Below, piece by piece: positions 1 to 7,744 of a stretch of DNA of 64,000 nucleotides; positions within the stretch are counted from its first letter, which is position 1; each line of letters begins with the position of its first letter. A program made the position numbers and the translations under genes. Location of the stretch: NCBI RefSeq assembly GCF_040371945.1, contig NZ_BAABWS010000001.1:372001-436000 (forward strand), given 5' to 3'. The notes beneath the pieces were generated by a model. That model made no database searches. It worked only from the letters and a program-made list of their open reading frames with translations, and was not told the origin of the DNA. This stretch comes from Litorivita sp040371945. GTDB taxonomy: Bacteria > Pseudomonadota > Alphaproteobacteria > Rhodobacterales > Rhodobacteraceae.

Positions 1-616
1 CCCATCCGCCCATCAGCAAATAGGTCCGCAACAGCGGCGGCATGCGCAGCATCGCCAATTTGGCATCGGGCTTGCGGCGCAGTTTCTTGGCGAATTGAAA
101 CACCGCAGGCGCCTTGACGCGCGGCAACCACCGTTTGGGCGCAAGATGGCGCAGCTTGAGCATGGCAAAAGCGTCGAGGTAATGTTTGGCATCGGTGCCC
201 GCAAAGGAGGAGCATCCGCACAAAAGCTCGACCCCGTTGTCATCGACATATTGCGTCATCGCCGCCCAAGCGACGCGCAAGATATCGCCGTCGCGCGCCT
301 CGGGATGGATGCAAAACCGGCCCATTTCCACAATCGGCCCGTCGAAATCGGCCAAAGCGCCCAGATCATAGAATTGCGCCGCATAGGAGCGCCCGATCTC
401 GGCCCCGCCAGTCAGCGGCAAGAAGCGAAAACAGCACACCAAACGCCCGTCGCGCTCCTCCTCGATCAGGATATGGGTGCAAATGGCGTCGAAATCATCT
501 TCGTCGCGCTCGGCCCCCGTGCCAAAGGCCATTGCGCGCAGCTGCTGCGCAGCGGCCAGATCATCCGCCCCTCGCGCGATCCGCGCGCGATAGCGCCCCT
601 TGCTTAATGCCAACAT
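1..616 (-). CDS. olsB: Ornithine-acyl-ACP N-acyltransferase, 3' end cut by window edge
   Basis: Reading the minus strand from ATG at 616 gives 205 codons with no stop before base 1, so the C-terminus lies outside the window. The translation starts MLALSKGRYRARI and contains CCFRFLPL, EMGRFCIHP and LCGCSSFAGTDAKHY, the pattern of the GNAT-like OlsB family. OlsB joins a 3-hydroxyacyl chain from acyl carrier protein to the alpha-amino group of ornithine, giving lyso-ornithine lipid; OlsA then adds the second acyl chain. Ornithine lipids are phosphorus-free membrane lipids common in Rhodobacterales. An olsA gene would be expected just left of the window, which cannot be checked here. The visible part is cytosolic with no signal peptide. 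A related haemolysin-type acyltransferase name (COG3176) is the main alternative label. Confidence 0.85.
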   Translation of the reverse strand, partial: MLALSKGRYRARIARGADDLAAAQQLRAMAFGTGAERDEDDFDAICTHILIEEERDGRLVCCFRFLPLTGGAEIGRSYAAQFYDLGALADFDGPIVEMGRFCIHPEARDGDILRVAWAAMTQYVDDNGVELLCGCSSFAGTDAKHYLDAFAMLKLRHLAPKRWLPRVKAPAVFQFAKKLRRKPDAKLAMLRMPPLLRTYLLMGGW

Positions 617-777
617 TGCGCCGCCCCTCTGATCACAGATCCAAGCTAGTCACGCCTCCCATAGCACGCAAGATGTGACAGTGCAGTGACGCAAAAGGCG
701 CGCAGCGAAAATACCGCCGCGCCCGAGGCGAGCGCGGCTGCAAACCCTATGCGCCGCAGGGCGCCGTCATGGGCGTG

Positions 778-1230
778 TTATTGCAAGAAGCCGTCGGCGT
801 TGAATTTGCCAAGGTTGCCCAAAAGCTGGCGCAAGAAGCTTTTGCCCTCGACCGACGAAGAGGTCACACGGCGCGAGATCGGCACGATTTTGCCATCGGC
901 CAGCGTGAAGCGCTCGATATTGGCGACGCGGTTCTGATCGTCAAAGCTGATGGCCAGAACCGTGCGTTCGATCACTTCGGGCTTTTTGATGCCAAAGCGG
1001 CGGATGTAGCTTTCGACATAATAGAGATCGCCGCCCTCCAAGACGCCCGCAACCGAAGGCGCGCCGAACATTTCATATACCGCATCGCGTCCGTCCACGC
1101 CCACGGCCAATTGGGCAAGTTCCTCATCATCGGGCGTATAGCCATGTTTGCGCACCATCGGCGCACAGGCGGCAAGCGCGCCGACCAATAGACCGATCAT
1201 CGCATATTTGGCGCTCGAAACTCTGCCCAT
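778..1230 (-). CDS. bamE: Outer membrane assembly lipoprotein BamE (SmpA/OmlA)
   Basis: This 150-residue protein has an N-terminal hydrophobic segment ending in a lipobox (LAAC, lipidated Cys at residue 22), so it should be an outer-membrane lipoprotein facing the periplasm. The mature part carries the SmpA/OmlA pattern: a glycine-aspartate turn before a helix ending in MFGAPS, then YYVESYIRRFG and strands around VIERTVLAISFD and GKIVPISR. BamE is an accessory subunit of the BAM complex that folds beta-barrel proteins into the outer membrane. The C-terminus (EGKSFLRQLLGNLGKFNADGFLQ region) is typical of the alphaproteobacterial form. It is transcribed divergently from yceD, with a 256-base shared upstream region, as in many Rhodobacteraceae. 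Confidence 0.88.
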   Translation of the reverse strand: MGRVSSAKYAMIGLLVGALAACAPMVRKHGYTPDDEELAQLAVGVDGRDAVYEMFGAPSVAGVLEGGDLYYVESYIRRFGIKKPEVIERTVLAISFDDQNRVANIERFTLADGKIVPISRRVTSSSVEGKSFLRQLLGNLGKFNADGFLQ

Positions 1231-1486
1231 GTGGTATCTGCCCTCTTGCTTTGGCCTTGCTTTGGCCCTGTCTGGCTTTTATCTCGCTTACAGAAGGATC
1301 GCCGCGCTTTCAAGAATACTTCTTCTTGTGTCTCTTGGCCAGCACTCACCTAGATAGGCGCATCCGCCCCGTTTTGATCGCGCCCGCCGCGCGAATTGCC
1401 CCGTTTGATCGCGCCCTCGCGATTTACAATGACCGCCTGCCCCTGCCCGACACTGCGGGCGGCCAAGCCTTGAAGGACACCGCGCC

Positions 1487-2113
1487 ATGCCTACGCCTAA
1501 GTCGTCCCCCGACGCCTCACCGAAGTCCTCCGCCGCAAGCTCCGGCAAAGCCGCCGCCTCCTGCGCGCCCCTGCGCGTCTCGGCGCTCAAATCCAGCCAC
1601 CCGACCCGTTTCAACGTCGCGCCCGACGCCGCGGATATGGCCGCGCTGGCCAAGGAGCTGGGCCTGAGCGGGCTGCGCAAATTGAGCTTTCAAGGCGAGG
1701 TGCAGGCCGATGGCAAACGCGACTGGTTGCTCACGGGGCGGCTTGGCGCGACGGTCACGCAGCCCTGCGTTGTCACGCTGGAGCCCGTCAGCACCCGCAT
1801 CGACACCGATGTCGCGCGCCGCTTTTCCCCCGATTTCGACAAGGCCCTCGTCGCCGAGACGGATGACGAAGAGGGCATCGAGATGCCCGATGACGAAACG
1901 CTGGAACCTTTGGGCGATGTGATCGACCCCGCCGCCGTCATGGCCGAGGCGCTGGCGCTGGCCTTGCCGCTCTACCCGCGCAAGGACGGCGCGCATCTGG
2001 GCGAGGCGGTCTTTACCGCCGAGGGCGCCGAGCCTTTGACCGAAGAAAAGGCCAAACCCTTCGCCGGTCTTGCCGCGCTCAAGGCCCAAATGGAGGGCGG
2101 CGAGGATACGTAA
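1487..2113 (+). CDS. yceD: YceD/DUF177 family protein (23S rRNA accumulation)
   Basis: 208 residues. The first about 30 residues are a low-complexity Ser/Ala/Pro tail; the folded part begins near LRVSALKSSHPTRFNV. The DUF177 signature is a cysteine in a strand followed by a proline/threonine-rich turn, seen here as VTQPCVVTLEPV around residue 95, then an acidic stretch (ETDDEEGIEMPDDE) and DVIDPAAVMAEALALALPLYPR. The family is almost always found immediately before rpmF, as here, and in E. coli is needed for normal 23S rRNA levels. The start is the ATG at 1487; a later start would only trim the low-complexity tail, so the exact N-terminus is uncertain. Confidence 0.85.
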   Translation: MPTPKSSPDASPKSSAASSGKAAASCAPLRVSALKSSHPTRFNVAPDAADMAALAKELGLSGLRKLSFQGEVQADGKRDWLLTGRLGATVTQPCVVTLEPVSTRIDTDVARRFSPDFDKALVAETDDEEGIEMPDDETLEPLGDVIDPAAVMAEALALALPLYPRKDGAHLGEAVFTAEGAEPLTEEKAKPFAGLAALKAQMEGGEDT

Positions 2114-2395
2114 CAAAACGCGCCGCCGATCACGGCCGGCGCTGGCCGCATCGACCGGCGCGGCGATTGCCAAGGGTCGGGCCGCGCCCCTTTACCGCGC
2201 CCCGCGCCCCCGCTTTTGCCCTAAGCGGCGCAGCTTCGCCGCAGCGCAAAAGAATCTCTTGCACAATGACGATTTCGCAGTATTTTCGCGGCCTCATCCG
2301 AATTTAGGGTTGGACTTGGCTCTCGTGACAGATTATGAGCCGCCAACACCTGTGAAACTGGGCCATGCGGCCCCCAAAAATCTAAGGGTTGCGAC

Positions 2396-2602
2396 ATGGC
2401 TGTCCAGCAGAACAAAGTATCGAAATCGCGCCGCAACAACCGCCGCGCACATGACGCATTGGTTGCGGCAAACCCCAACGAATGCCCGTCGTGCGGCGAG
2501 CTCAAGCGCCCGCACCATGTTTGCCCCTCCTGCGGCAACTACGCCGATCGCGAAGTCATCGCGATGGCAGACGAGATTGATCTGGACGACGACGCGGCAT
2601 AA
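2396..2602 (+). CDS. rpmF: 50S ribosomal protein bL32, zinc-binding form
   Basis: 68 residues with the bL32 N-terminus MAVQQNKVSKSRRNNRRAHD and two CxxC pairs (C30/C33 and C43/C46) that bind one zinc ion in the large ribosomal subunit. Presence of all four cysteines marks the zinc-dependent version rather than the zinc-free paralogue. It lies 282 bases after yceD and 24 bases before plsX, the standard yceD-rpmF-plsX-fabH arrangement linking ribosome and lipid synthesis. The acidic C-terminal tail (EIDLDDDAA) is typical of Rhodobacterales. The 2114-2395 gap probably holds the promoter; I could not fix one. Confidence 0.95.
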   Translation: MAVQQNKVSKSRRNNRRAHDALVAANPNECPSCGELKRPHHVCPSCGNYADREVIAMADEIDLDDDAA

Positions 2603-2626
2603 TCGCCCGAAGGGACTGGCGCCGCT

Positions 2627-3748
2627 ATGACCGCTCTTAAGGATAATATCCCTGCGGACGCGCGTGCCAGCGACCAGAAAATCATTATCTCGGTTGACGC
2701 CATGGGCGGCGACCGTGGGCCGGCGGCAGTTGTCGCCGGCATTTCTCGTTCGGCCAAGAAGAACGCGCAGATCGCCTTTTTGCTGCACGGGCCCAAAGAC
2801 ACGCTCGAAAAACTTGTCGCCAAACGCAAACCGCTCGCGGGCCGCGTCGAGATTCGCGATGCCGCCGATGTGGTCACGATGGACGACAAGCCCTCTCAAG
2901 TGATGCGCCACGGCAAGGGCACCTCGATGTGGTCCGCCGTCGATGCGGTGCGCGCGGGCGAGGCAACGGTCTGTGTCTCTTGCGGCAACACCGGCGCGCT
3001 GATGGCGCTGTCGATGGTGCGGTTGCGCAAATTGCCGGGCGTCAACCGCCCCGCCATCGCGATCTTGTGGCCCTCGCGCAATCCCCAAGGCTTTAACGTC
3101 ATGCTCGACGTCGGCGCCGATATCCGCGCCGATGCGCAGGACCTGTTGCAATATGCGATGATGGGTTCGTCCTATGCGCGCAACGGCATGGGGTTGGAGC
3201 GTCCGCGCGTCGGCCTGCTCAATGTCGGCACCGAAGAGCACAAGGGCCGCGCCGAGCTTAAAGAGGCCCATGATCTGATCTCGGAGGTCGCCGAGCGCGC
3301 CAATATCGAATTCGTCGGTTTTGTCGAAGGCGGCGATATTCCGGGTGATAAATGCGACGTGATCGTCACCGACGGGTTCACCGGCAATGTGGCGCTCAAA
3401 ACAGGCGAAGGCACGGCCAGCCTGATCGGTGATCTGCTCAAGGCGGCGTTCAAATTCTCGCCCCTGTCGCGGCTGGCGGCGGTTTTGGCCTATACCTCGA
3501 TGCAGCGCCTGAAAAAGCGCATCGATCCGCGCCGCGTCAATGGCGGTGTGTTCTTGGGCCTGAACGGCACGGTGGTCAAATCGCATGGATCGGCCGATGC
3601 GATGGGCGTTTCGGCGGCGGTGAAACTGGCCTTCCAACTGGCGCGCTCGGGGTTTTCCGATAAACTCGCCGCGCGGGTTGCATCCGCCACGGCCCTGCCC
3701 CAAGATGCACAAAAAAGCGCCGATACGGCCAGCCAGAACGGAACATAA
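2627..3748 (+). CDS. plsX: Phosphate acyltransferase PlsX
   Basis: PlsX converts acyl-ACP to acyl-phosphate, the donor used by PlsY for the first acylation of glycerol-3-phosphate. The 373-residue protein begins with a lineage-type extension (about 18 residues) before the family start IIISVDAMGGDRGP, followed by VSCGNTGALMALS and GFTGNVALKTGEGTAS, all strong PlsX motifs. It is a peripheral membrane enzyme without transmembrane segments. The gene sits 24 bases after rpmF and 4 bases before fabH, so the three are surely cotranscribed. Length fits the family plus a short C-terminal tail rich in Ala/Gln/Ser. Confidence 0.95.
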   Translation: MTALKDNIPADARASDQKIIISVDAMGGDRGPAAVVAGISRSAKKNAQIAFLLHGPKDTLEKLVAKRKPLAGRVEIRDAADVVTMDDKPSQVMRHGKGTSMWSAVDAVRAGEATVCVSCGNTGALMALSMVRLRKLPGVNRPAIAILWPSRNPQGFNVMLDVGADIRADAQDLLQYAMMGSSYARNGMGLERPRVGLLNVGTEEHKGRAELKEAHDLISEVAERANIEFVGFVEGGDIPGDKCDVIVTDGFTGNVALKTGEGTASLIGDLLKAAFKFSPLSRLAAVLAYTSMQRLKKRIDPRRVNGGVFLGLNGTVVKSHGSADAMGVSAAVKLAFQLARSGFSDKLAARVASATALPQDAQKSADTASQNGT

Positions 3749-3752
3749 TAAA

Positions 3753-4727
3753 ATGATCAAACGCGCCGTTGCCAAAGGTATCGGGCATTACCTGCCCGAA
3801 CGTGTTGTTCCCAATAGCGAGTTTGAAAATTCCCTCGACACTTCGGATGAATGGATTCGCACCCGTTCGGGCATCGAGCGGCGCCATTTCGCCGCCGAGG
3901 GCGAAACCACCTCTGATCTGGCCGCCCATGCGGCGCGTGCGGCTTTGGCCGATGCGGGGATGGTCGCCGACGACATCGACGCCATTATCGTCGCCACCTC
4001 GACGCCGGACCTGACCTTCCCGTCCGTCGCCACGATGGTGCAAGAAAAAATCGGCATGACCCGCGGCTACGGCTTTGACGTGCAAGCGGTCTGCGCGGGG
4101 TTCATTTTCGCGCTCTCCAATGCCAATGCCTTGATCGTTTCGGGCCAAGCCGACCGCGTTTTGGTCATCGGCGCCGAAACCTTCAGCCGCATCATGGATT
4201 GGGAAGACCGCGCCACCTGCGTCCTCTTCGGCGATGGCGCGGGCGCCTTGATCCTTGAGGCCGCCGACACCGCAGGCACCCCTGCCGACCAAGGCATTCT
4301 GGCCACCGATCTCAATTCCGACGGGCGCTTTCGCGAGATGCTCTACGTCGATGGCGGCGTGAGCAGCACCGGCACCTCCGGCAAGCTGCGCATGCAGGGC
4401 AATCCCCTCTTCCGCCAAGCGGTGGAAAAACTGACCTCCACGGCGCATCGCACCTTGGAAAAGGCCGGATTGACCGAGACCGATGTCGATTGGATCGTCC
4501 CGCATCAAGCCAACATCCGCATCATCCAAGGCACCGCCAAAAAGATGGGCCTGCCGATGGAAAAAGTCGTGGTCACCGTGCAGGACCACGGCAATACCTC
4601 TGCCGCCTCGATCCCCTTGGCCCTTGCGGTGGGTGTCGCGCGCGGGCAAATCAAACGCGGCGATCTTCTGGTCGCCGAGGCCATCGGCGGCGGTTTGGCG
4701 TGGGGATCGGTGGCTCTGCGCTGGTAA
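3753..4727 (+). CDS. fabH: 3-oxoacyl-ACP synthase III (KAS III)
   Basis: FabH condenses acetyl-CoA with malonyl-ACP to start fatty-acid synthesis. The start chosen is ATG 3753, four bases after the plsX stop; the frame is open further upstream but that part overlaps plsX. The resulting 324 residues match the usual KAS III length. The catalytic Cys is C114 in VQAVCAGF; the catalytic His lies in VPHQANIRII and the Asn in HGNTSAASIP, giving an intact Cys-His-Asn triad. Conserved DTSDEWIRTRSGI at residues 29-41 is the family N-terminal signature. Translational coupling with plsX is likely. Confidence 0.96.
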   Translation: MIKRAVAKGIGHYLPERVVPNSEFENSLDTSDEWIRTRSGIERRHFAAEGETTSDLAAHAARAALADAGMVADDIDAIIVATSTPDLTFPSVATMVQEKIGMTRGYGFDVQAVCAGFIFALSNANALIVSGQADRVLVIGAETFSRIMDWEDRATCVLFGDGAGALILEAADTAGTPADQGILATDLNSDGRFREMLYVDGGVSSTGTSGKLRMQGNPLFRQAVEKLTSTAHRTLEKAGLTETDVDWIVPHQANIRIIQGTAKKMGLPMEKVVVTVQDHGNTSAASIPLALAVGVARGQIKRGDLLVAEAIGGGLAWGSVALRW

Positions 4728-4825
4728 AGCCGCCCGCTCAACCGGCTTTTCCACAGGCACAGGCCGCGCCCCGCGCATAAACAGCATCTTTTCGCACATA
4801 AACCCCTGCTTCCAAGTCGTTGATA

Positions 4826-4855
4826 TTGACTCGGAAAATCCAATCGCCCTATGGT
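4826..4855 (+). promoter_or_regulatory. Candidate sigma-70 promoter for ihfA
   Basis: A -35-like TTGACT at 4826-4831 and a -10-like TATGGT at 4850-4855 are separated by 18 bases, placing the start of transcription just upstream of the ihfA ribosome site (GAGGGGGATGG). Near-repeats CGGAAAATCC and GGAAAAATCC flank the -10. Assigned by eye only. Confidence 0.35.
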
Positions 4856-4878
4856 TGGAAAAATCCGAGGGGGATGGA

Positions 4879-5181
4879 ATGAGTGAAAAAACGTTAACCC
4901 GCATGGACCTGAGCGAAGCTGTGTTTCGTGAGGTCGGACTTTCCCGCAATGATAGCGCGCAATTGGTCGAGAGCCTTCTCGAACATATGTCGGATGCTTT
5001 GGTCAAAGGCGAGCAGGTGAAAATCTCCTCCTTCGGCACATTCTCCGTGCGCGAAAAAGCCGCCCGTATCGGGCGCAACCCCAAGACCGGCGAGGAAGTG
5101 CCGATCAACCCGCGCCGCGTGCTGACGTTCCGCCCGTCGCACTTGATGAAAGATCGCGTCGCTTCCGGCAACAAACGCTAG
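4879..5181 (+). CDS. ihfA: Integration host factor subunit alpha
   Basis: The start at ATG 4879 gives 100 residues, the normal IHF-alpha length; the frame is open upstream into fabH but without sequence resemblance. The protein has the HU/IHF fold: MDLSEAVFREVGLSRNDSAQ, then VKISSFGTFSVREKAARIGRNPKTGEEV, whose GRNPKTG arm inserts into the DNA minor groove and bends DNA. IHF-alpha pairs with IHF-beta (not in this window). Its place after fabH and before a MerR-like gene is the alphaproteobacterial and enterobacterial pattern. The GAGG-rich ribosome site lies just before the start. Confidence 0.93.
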   Translation: MSEKTLTRMDLSEAVFREVGLSRNDSAQLVESLLEHMSDALVKGEQVKISSFGTFSVREKAARIGRNPKTGEEVPINPRRVLTFRPSHLMKDRVASGNKR

Positions 5182-5193
5182 GGGCTGCTTGGG

Positions 5194-6447
5194 ATGACCA
5201 AGAGCGCCGGCGCGTTCCGCACCATCAGCGAGGTGGCCGAATGGCTGGACACGCCTGCGCATGTCCTGCGATTTTGGGAAAGCAAGTTCAGTCAGGTCAA
5301 ACCGGTCAAACGCGCCGGTGGGCGGCGCTATTATCGCCCTGCCGATATGGAGTTGCTCGGCGGCATCAAAAAGCTGCTGCACGAAGATGGGCTGACCATC
5401 AAAGGCGTTCAAAAAACCCTGAAAGAACAAGGCATTAAACATGTCGCGGCAATGTCGCAGCCGCTCGATGAGCTGACCGCCGCACAGATGGCGGAAAGCG
5501 GCGAGACGGCGGTGAACGCGGCGGTCAATGAGGTGTCCGGCTGGCCGATGCCCGACAGCGCCAAGGCGGCGGAGCCCGCGCCAGCCGCCCCTGCCCCCGA
5601 GCAGCCCCCTGCCGCCGCCCCGCCGCTTGCGCTGCACATGCCCGCCGCAGCCGACGAACCTGCGGCGCAGGAGATCGCGCCTGAGCCAGTCCCTGACGTT
5701 TCGGACGACCCCGTGGCGGAGGAAGCTGCGCCCGAGCCTGCTTTTGAAACCGCCGCGGACGCTGCGCCCGACGCGAGCCCCGAGACCGTCGAAGAGGCGC
5801 AGATCGCGCTTGACACCCCTGCCGCCGACACTGCCCCCGCGCAGGTCTTGCCATTTGAAAGCAGTGCACCCGAGCCTCCGGCCGACGCAGGAGAGCCGCC
5901 CGCAACAGGCGAGCCGGACCCCGAGCCCGAGCCGCTGCGCGCGCCAGACCCCGCACCCATGATGGATGCCCCCGCGGAGCAGGCCGATCTTTTTGCCGCA
6001 CCGCCCGAGGACGAGCCGCAAGAGGCGGCGCTTGATTCGCCCCTGCCCGATGCAGAGCCGCAGATCGCCGCGCCGCAGGTCGATCCGCAGCCGCAAGCCG
6101 CGCCCGAATTTGAGCCCGAAATCGAACCCGCAGCCGCCGAAGAGCCCAGTGAGATTGCCCCGCTTGATGAGGCGCCGGAGCTTGGCGCAGCCGCTGATAC
6201 GCCCGCTGACGCGCCTGACGCCGTCGCTGACGCTCCGGCTGCTGATCCTGCCCCTGCCGCCGCGCCTGTTCTCGCCGTGGATGTGCCCAGCGATCCGGCC
6301 GATGAGATCGACGCGCCGGCAGGTCTGCTCACGCAACTGGCGCAAATCAGCGGCCCGATCGACGCCGCGACGGCCTCGCAAATCGCGCCGCTGCGCGACC
6401 GTCTTGCGGCCTTGGCCGCCCGCATCGACCATCAAGCGCAAGAGTAA
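5194..6447 (+). CDS. MerR-family regulator with very long Ala/Pro/Glu-rich tail
   Basis: The first about 90 residues hold a MerR winged helix: FRTISEVAEWLDTPAHVLRFWESKF, then RAGGRRYYRPADMELLGGIKKLLHEDGLTIKGVQKTLKEQG. Residues from about 110 to 385 are a disordered, low-complexity stretch rich in Ala, Pro, Glu and Asp with almost no hydrophobic core. The last about 45 residues (LLTQLAQISGPIDAATASQIAPLRDRLAALAARI) look like a helix pair. The MerR head next to ihfA is conserved in alphaproteobacteria; the tail length is not. No metal-binding Cys cluster is seen, so the ligand is unknown. The stop lies about 60 bases before tRNA-Pro. Confidence 0.85.
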   Translation: MTKSAGAFRTISEVAEWLDTPAHVLRFWESKFSQVKPVKRAGGRRYYRPADMELLGGIKKLLHEDGLTIKGVQKTLKEQGIKHVAAMSQPLDELTAAQMAESGETAVNAAVNEVSGWPMPDSAKAAEPAPAAPAPEQPPAAAPPLALHMPAAADEPAAQEIAPEPVPDVSDDPVAEEAAPEPAFETAADAAPDASPETVEEAQIALDTPAADTAPAQVLPFESSAPEPPADAGEPPATGEPDPEPEPLRAPDPAPMMDAPAEQADLFAAPPEDEPQEAALDSPLPDAEPQIAAPQVDPQPQAAPEFEPEIEPAAAEEPSEIAPLDEAPELGAAADTPADAPDAVADAPAADPAPAAAPVLAVDVPSDPADEIDAPAGLLTQLAQISGPIDAATASQIAPLRDRLAALAARIDHQAQE

Positions 6448-6508
6448 TCGAGAAATTGGTTTTTCCCTCTTGCTCCTGCCCGCAAAACCATTATGAAGCC
6501 TCCATCGT

Positions 6509-6585
6509 CGGGCTATGGCGCAGCCTGGTAGCGCGTCCGTCTGGGGGACGGAAGGTCGCAGGTTCGAGTCCTGCTAGCCCGACCA
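6509..6585 (+). tRNA. tRNA-Pro, anticodon GGG
   Basis: A 77-base cloverleaf: acceptor stem CGGGCTA (6509-6515) pairs with TAGCCCG (6575-6581), discriminator A and encoded CCA at 6583-6585. The anticodon stem TCCGT/ACGGA encloses the loop CTGGGGG, giving anticodon GGG at 6543-6545, which reads CCC/CCU proline codons. The T arm is GCAGG-TTCGAGT-CCTGC. No integrase or attachment duplication is visible nearby. Confidence 0.97.
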
Positions 6586-6667
6586 TGACAAACCGCCCGT
6601 GGCCCTTGTGGCCCGGGCGATTTTCATATCCAGAGGCGGCCACCCACCCGCAGCGAGGAGACCCGCG

Positions 6668-7744
6668 ATGACCGGCGTATTGGCAAGCCAGCAAATCCAA
6701 AGCTTGATCGACCAAGGGGCGCTCAAAGGCAATCCCGCCATCGACCCCGCGCAGGTGCAACCGGCGAGCCTTGACCTGCGTCTGGGCACCCGCGCATGGC
6801 GTGTGCGCGCCTCGTTTCTGGCTGGCGAAGGGCGCAGCGTCGCGCAGCGCCTTGGCGAATTCGAGATGCATCAGGTCGACCTGACCCATGGCGCGGTGCT
6901 CGAAAAGGGCTGTGTCTATGTGGTGCCCTTGATGGAAAGCCTCGATCTGCCCGAAGGGTTGCAGGCCGTGGCCAATGCCAAAAGCTCCACAGGTCGGCTT
7001 GATCTTCTCACCCGCCTGATCACCGACAGCGGCACCGAATTCGACCGTATCGCGCAAGGCTACTCCGGCCCGCTCTACGCCGAAATTTGCCCGCGCAGTT
7101 TTTCGGTTCTTGTCCGCCCGGGTATGCGGCTCAACCAGATCCGTTTTCGCGACGGGCAAGCCATCGTCGATGACGCCGCCCTGCGCGCCTTACATGCGCA
7201 AATGCCTTTGGTGGACGGCGAGGCGGTGATCGACGAGGGGCTTGGCTTTTCGGTCGATCTCAAACCGGCGCAGGGCGATCTGGTCGGCTACCGCGCCAAA
7301 CCCCATGCCGGCGTGATCGATCTGGAGCGGATCGGCGTTTATGATCCGGCCGAATATTGGGAAGAAGTGCGCAGCACCGAAGGCCGCGTGATCCTTGATC
7401 CGGGGGCGTTTTATATCCTCGTCAGCCGCGAGGCGGTTTGCATCCCGCCCGAATATGCCGCCGAAATGGCGCCCTATCTGGCCATGGTGGGCGAGTTTCG
7501 CGTGCATTATGCGGGGTTCTTCGACCCTGGTTTCGGCTATAGCCCCGCAGGCGGCGCCGGATCGCGCGGCGTTCTCGAAGTGCGCTGCCATGAAGCGCCT
7601 TTCGTTTTGGAGCATGGCCAAGTGGTCGGGCGGCTGGTTTATGAGAAAATGGCGCAGCGACCGGCACAGCTTTACGGCACCGGCATTGCGTCAAACTATC
7701 AAGGCCAAGGCTTGAAACTGTCCAAACACTTCAAGTCCCCGTAA
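6668..7744 (+). CDS. dcd: dCTP deaminase, long two-domain form
   Basis: The start is ATG 6668 behind GAGGAG; it gives 358 residues, almost twice the E. coli enzyme. The first half carries QPASLDLRLG and NAKSSTGRLDLLTRLITD, the dCTP deaminase/dUTPase-fold motifs, and converts dCTP to dUTP for dTMP synthesis. The second half repeats dUTPase-like elements (VHYAGFFDPGFGYSP, LEVRCHEAPFVLEHGQVVGRL), so the protein looks like two fused copies of the fold. This long form is the usual alphaproteobacterial annotation; whether both halves are catalytic cannot be told. Its last 14 bases overlap the end of the convergent diguanylate cyclase gene. Confidence 0.85.
   Translation: MTGVLASQQIQSLIDQGALKGNPAIDPAQVQPASLDLRLGTRAWRVRASFLAGEGRSVAQRLGEFEMHQVDLTHGAVLEKGCVYVVPLMESLDLPEGLQAVANAKSSTGRLDLLTRLITDSGTEFDRIAQGYSGPLYAEICPRSFSVLVRPGMRLNQIRFRDGQAIVDDAALRALHAQMPLVDGEAVIDEGLGFSVDLKPAQGDLVGYRAKPHAGVIDLERIGVYDPAEYWEEVRSTEGRVILDPGAFYILVSREAVCIPPEYAAEMAPYLAMVGEFRVHYAGFFDPGFGYSPAGGAGSRGVLEVRCHEAPFVLEHGQVVGRLVYEKMAQRPAQLYGTGIASNYQGQGLKLSKHFKSP

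Noticed and set aside
95..607. 170-codon plus-strand frame opposite olsB
   Set aside because: The minus strand here gives a clear OlsB sequence; the plus frame has no recognisable motif.
2333..3775. 480-codon open frame on the minus strand opposite plsX
   Set aside because: It lies fully antisense to rpmF/plsX, has Arg/His/Gln-rich composition without family motifs, and arises from GC-rich codon use of the true genes.
3576..6441. Long minus-strand frames opposite fabH, ihfA and the MerR gene (532 and 515 codons)
   Set aside because: Antisense to genes with clear motifs; the Gly/Arg/Leu-rich product mirrors the Ala/Pro/Glu tail of the MerR gene.
6509..6668. Possible integration site at tRNA-Pro
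   Set aside because: No duplicated tRNA end, integrase or mobile gene is visible within the window.
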